A stretch of DNA of 8,481 nucleotides from Polaromonas sp. (GTDB lineage: Bacteria; Pseudomonadota; Gammaproteobacteria; Burkholderiales; Burkholderiaceae_C): NCBI GenBank assembly GCA_026786065.1, contig JAJAYS010000149.1, forward strand, positions 1 to 8,481, given 5' to 3'. A model generated the notes under the pieces. The model did not search any database and was not told the origin of the DNA. It worked only from the letters and a program-made list of their open reading frames with translations. Positions 6,613 to 8,481 of this stretch are shown in pieces. A program made the translations under genes and the position numbers. Position 1 is the first letter of the stretch. Each line of letters begins with the position of its first letter.

Positions 6613-7923
6613 TCAGCGCTGCGCGAGCGGCTGTACCTGGCGCGCCGTAGAGCCGGTAAAGAGCTGGCGTGGACGACCGATTTTGTATTCAGGATCGCCG
6701 ATCATTTCGTTCAACTGGGCGATCCAGCCCACCGTACGCGCCAGCGCAAAGACCGCAGTGAACAGCGTCACCGGAATGCCGATCGCCCGCTGCACGATGC
6801 CGGAATAAAAATCGACATTCGGGTAGAGCTTGCGGGACACGAAATAATCGTCTTCGAGCGCAATCTTTTCAAGCGACATGGCCAGCTTGAAAAGCGGATC
6901 TTTCTCAAGCCCCAGCTCCGCCAGCACCTCTTTGCAGGTTTCCTGCATCAGCTTGGCGCGGGGATCGTAGTTTTTATAGACCCGATGACCAAAGCCCATC
7001 AGCTTGACGCCGGAATTCTTGTCTTTGACCTGTTTGATGAACTCGCCGATTTTTTCGACACCGCCGTTCTTCTGGATGTCTCCCAGCATGTTCAGCGCCG
7101 CCTCGTTGGCACCGCCGTGCGCCGGACCCCACAGGCAGGCTACCCCGGCTGCAATCGCGGCGAACGGGTTGGTGCCGGACGAGCCGCACAGCCGCACGGT
7201 CGAGGTCGAGGCGTTTTGCTCGTGGTCGGCGTGCAGCGTGAAGATGCGGTCCATTGCACGTTCGAGTACCGGGCTGATCACGTAGGGCCCGCACGGGGTC
7301 GCGAACATCATGTGCAGAAAATTGCCGGCGTAGCTCAGATCGTTCTTCGGGTACATGTAGGGCTGGCCAACGGTGTACTTGTACGCCATCGCAACCAGCG
7401 TTGGCATTTTGGCAATCAGCCGAATTGCCGAAATGTCACGGTGCTCGGGGTTGTTGATGTCGGTGCTGTCGTGATAGAAGGCCGACAACGCGCCGACCAG
7501 CCCGGTCATGATGGCCATCGGGTGCGCATCCCGCCGAAAGCCGCGCAGGAAAAACTGCATCTGCTCGTTGACCATCGTCTGCATGGTGACGCGCTGGGTG
7601 AATTCTTTTTTGGCGGCTGCATCCGGCAACTCGCCGTACAGCAGCAGGCGGCAGACCTCAAGGTAATCGCAATTGACTGCCAGCTGCTCTATCGGGTAAC
7701 CGCGATACAGCAATTCCCCTTTGTCGCCGTCAATGTAGGTGATGGCCGACTGGCAGGCGGCGGTGGACATAAAGCCCGGGTCGTAGGTGAACATGCCGGT
7801 CTGCGCATACAGCTTGCGGATGTCCACGACGTTCGGGCCGACACTGCCTGCATAGACTGGCAATTCGACGCTGGGGCTGCCGTTGCTGAAAGAAAGAGTG
7901 GCTTTGTGGTCGGCGAGCTTCAT
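6613..7923 (-). CDS. gltA: Citrate synthase (type II)
   Basis: The enzyme condenses oxaloacetate and acetyl-CoA to citrate, the entry step of the TCA cycle, in the cytoplasm. At 436 aa it has the length and N-terminal domain of the Gram-negative type II enzyme, which in characterised members is a hexamer inhibited by NADH; that regulation is family knowledge. The catalytic residues are visible: His269 in [12 protein letters not shown], His313 in [14 protein letters not shown] and Asp371 in [23 protein letters not shown] at 230-244 is the usual oxaloacetate-site block. The C-terminus, [12 protein letters not shown], is the normal family ending, so the gene is complete. The ATG lies only 4 nt after the sdhE stop. 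The only Shine-Dalgarno-like sequence (GGAAA) lies in the end of sdhE, so coupling with sdhE is likely. Confidence 0.98.
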   Translation of the reverse strand: MKLADHKATLSFSNGSPSVELPVYAGSVGPNVVDIRKLYAQTGMFTYDPGFMSTAACQSAITYIDGDKGELLYRGYPIEQLAVNCDYLEVCRLLLYGELPDAAAKKEFTQRVTMQTMVNEQMQFFLRGFRRDAHPMAIMTGLVGALSAFYHDSTDINNPEHRDISAIRLIAKMPTLVAMAYKYTVGQPYMYPKNDLSYAGNFLHMMFATPCGPYVISPVLERAMDRIFTLHADHEQNASTSTVRLCGSSGTNPFAAIAAGVACLWGPAHGGANEAALNMLGDIQKNGGVEKIGEFIKQVKDKNSGVKLMGFGHRVYKNYDPRAKLMQETCKEVLAELGLEKDPLFKLAMSLEKIALEDDYFVSRKLYPNVDFYSGIVQRAIGIPVTLFTAVFALARTVGWIAQLNEMIGDPEYKIGRPRQLFTGSTARQVQPLAQR

Positions 7924-7927
7924 TGGG

Positions 7928-8245
7928 TTATTTCCATGGCTGATTGAGGTGAGTGGGCGATCCGGGGCGAAGCATTTGCAGCACTTGCAGCGCCTCCGGG
8001 GTCGAGGCGCTGGCGCGGGCCTCGGGATCTTCCAGCTGATGCGGCTCGTGCCGACTCAACAGCAGGTCGAGCAGGTCGTTGTCGGCTAGGTCCATCAGGC
8101 TGCCCAGGCCCTCGGCCTGCGCGCAGGTGAGCTGCGCTTCGTGGCGCTGGAAAAACCGCTGGATCAGCAAGTCGTTCTCAAGCAGGCCGCGTCGGCAGCG
8201 CCATTTGAGCTTGCTGAGCCCGGCTTGGTCGAGCAGTGCGGTCAT
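7928..8245 (-). CDS. sdhE: SdhE, FAD assembly factor for succinate dehydrogenase
   Basis: A 105-aa protein of the SdhE/DUF339 family (Sdh5 in eukaryotes). Characterised members bind the flavoprotein SdhA in the cytoplasm and promote covalent attachment of FAD. The family signature is clear: [20 protein letters not shown] at residues 13-32, with the RGxxE motif at Arg19-Glu23. The following helical region includes ADNDLLDLL at about 54-62. The C-terminal tail (about 80-105) is longer than in the shortest members and is not conserved. The ATG at 8245 lies 24 nt after the sdhB stop. No strong Shine-Dalgarno sequence precedes it, so it is probably translated by coupling to sdhB. Its position between sdhB and gltA fits the function. 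Confidence 0.94.
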   Translation of the reverse strand: MTALLDQAGLSKLKWRCRRGLLENDLLIQRFFQRHEAQLTCAQAEGLGSLMDLADNDLLDLLLSRHEPHQLEDPEARASASTPEALQVLQMLRPGSPTHLNQPWK

Positions 8246-8269
8246 GGGGTGGAGCGTGATACGGCTGTT

Positions 8270-8481
8270 TCACACCGAGCGTAAAACCAGCATTTCCTTG
8301 ATTTTTCCGATGGCCTGCGTCGGATTGAGATTCTTCGGGCAGACATCGACGCAGTTCATGATGGTGTGGCACCGGAACAGGCGGTAGGGGTCTTCGAGGT
8401 TGTCAAGTCGCTCGGCCGTGCCTTCGTCGCGGGAATCGGCCAGGAAGCGGTAGGCCTGCAACAGCCCGGCCGGTCCTACAA
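8270..8481 (-). CDS. sdhB: Succinate dehydrogenase iron-sulfur subunit (C-terminal part, cut by window edge)
   Basis: These are the last 69 codons plus the stop of SdhB; the gene starts beyond the window. SdhB carries electrons from the flavin in SdhA through three iron-sulfur clusters to the quinone site at the inner membrane (complex II). The fragment reads [19 protein letters not shown], then the cluster-binding block [18 protein letters not shown]. Its cysteines (37, 43 and 47 of the fragment) match the set that binds the [3Fe-4S] cluster and contributes the last [4Fe-4S] ligand in E. coli SdhB. The end, [11 protein letters not shown], is the usual C-terminus. An internal TTG at 8461 could be mistaken for a start, but the family sequence clearly continues upstream of it. 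The sdhE gene follows after 24 nt. Confidence 0.97.
   Translation of the reverse strand, partial: VGPAGLLQAYRFLADSRDEGTAERLDNLEDPYRLFRCHTIMNCVDVCPKNLNPTQAIGKIKEMLVLRSV

Noticed and set aside
6508..7947. 479-codon open frame on the plus strand opposite gltA
   Set aside because: It is wholly antisense to gltA, whose catalytic residues and family length are intact. Its translation is rich in Arg, His and Gly with no recognisable domain, as expected of a shadow frame in GC-rich DNA.
1..8481. A mobile element, defence system or other novel multi-gene system
   Set aside because: All coding space is accounted for by conserved core genes in a familiar order. No transposase, integrase, CRISPR array or unfamiliar gene cluster is present.

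Overview
The window is an ordinary piece of a GC-rich betaproteobacterial chromosome, most likely from the order Burkholderiales and probably the family Comamonadaceae (relatives of Polaromonas, Rhodoferax or Variovorax). This placement is an inference. It rests on the gene order sdhB-sdhE-gltA / leuC-entericidin-leuD-leuB-asd-fimV, on the protein sequences, and on two copies of a short degenerate intergenic repeat of a kind I associate with that family. Every gene I can support lies on the minus strand, so transcription runs from high to low coordinates. The window cuts into a gene at both ends.

Reading in the direction of transcription, the first block (8481 to 6613) is TCA-cycle central metabolism: the 3' end of sdhB (succinate dehydrogenase iron-sulfur subunit), sdhE (the factor that helps attach FAD to SdhA) and gltA (citrate synthase). 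The genes are tightly packed, with 24 nt between sdhB and sdhE and 4 nt between sdhE and gltA, as expected of an sdh-gltA operon. A weak hairpin followed by a T run downstream of gltA may end this transcript.

A 345-nt non-coding gap (6268-6612) carries one repeat copy and a candidate leuC promoter. The second block is leucine biosynthesis: leuC and leuD (the two subunits of isopropylmalate isomerase) and leuB (3-isopropylmalate dehydrogenase). Between leuC and leuD sits a 45-aa entericidin-type lipoprotein gene, whose stop codon overlaps the leuD start as TAATG. A second repeat copy with a bulged hairpin fills the 79-nt leuD-leuB gap. leuA is not in the window.

After a 263-nt gap come asd (aspartate-semialdehyde dehydrogenase, the common step to Lys, Thr and Met) and, after 291 nt, fimV, cut by the window edge. 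FimV is an inner-membrane, peptidoglycan-binding polar organiser. The leuB-asd-fimV order is a known proteobacterial arrangement.

I found no mobile element, CRISPR array, tRNA, rRNA or clearly novel system. The points worth a second look are the lipoprotein inside leuCD, the paired repeats next to leu genes, and a speculative Lys/Thr/Met-containing leader ORF with a hairpin upstream of asd.
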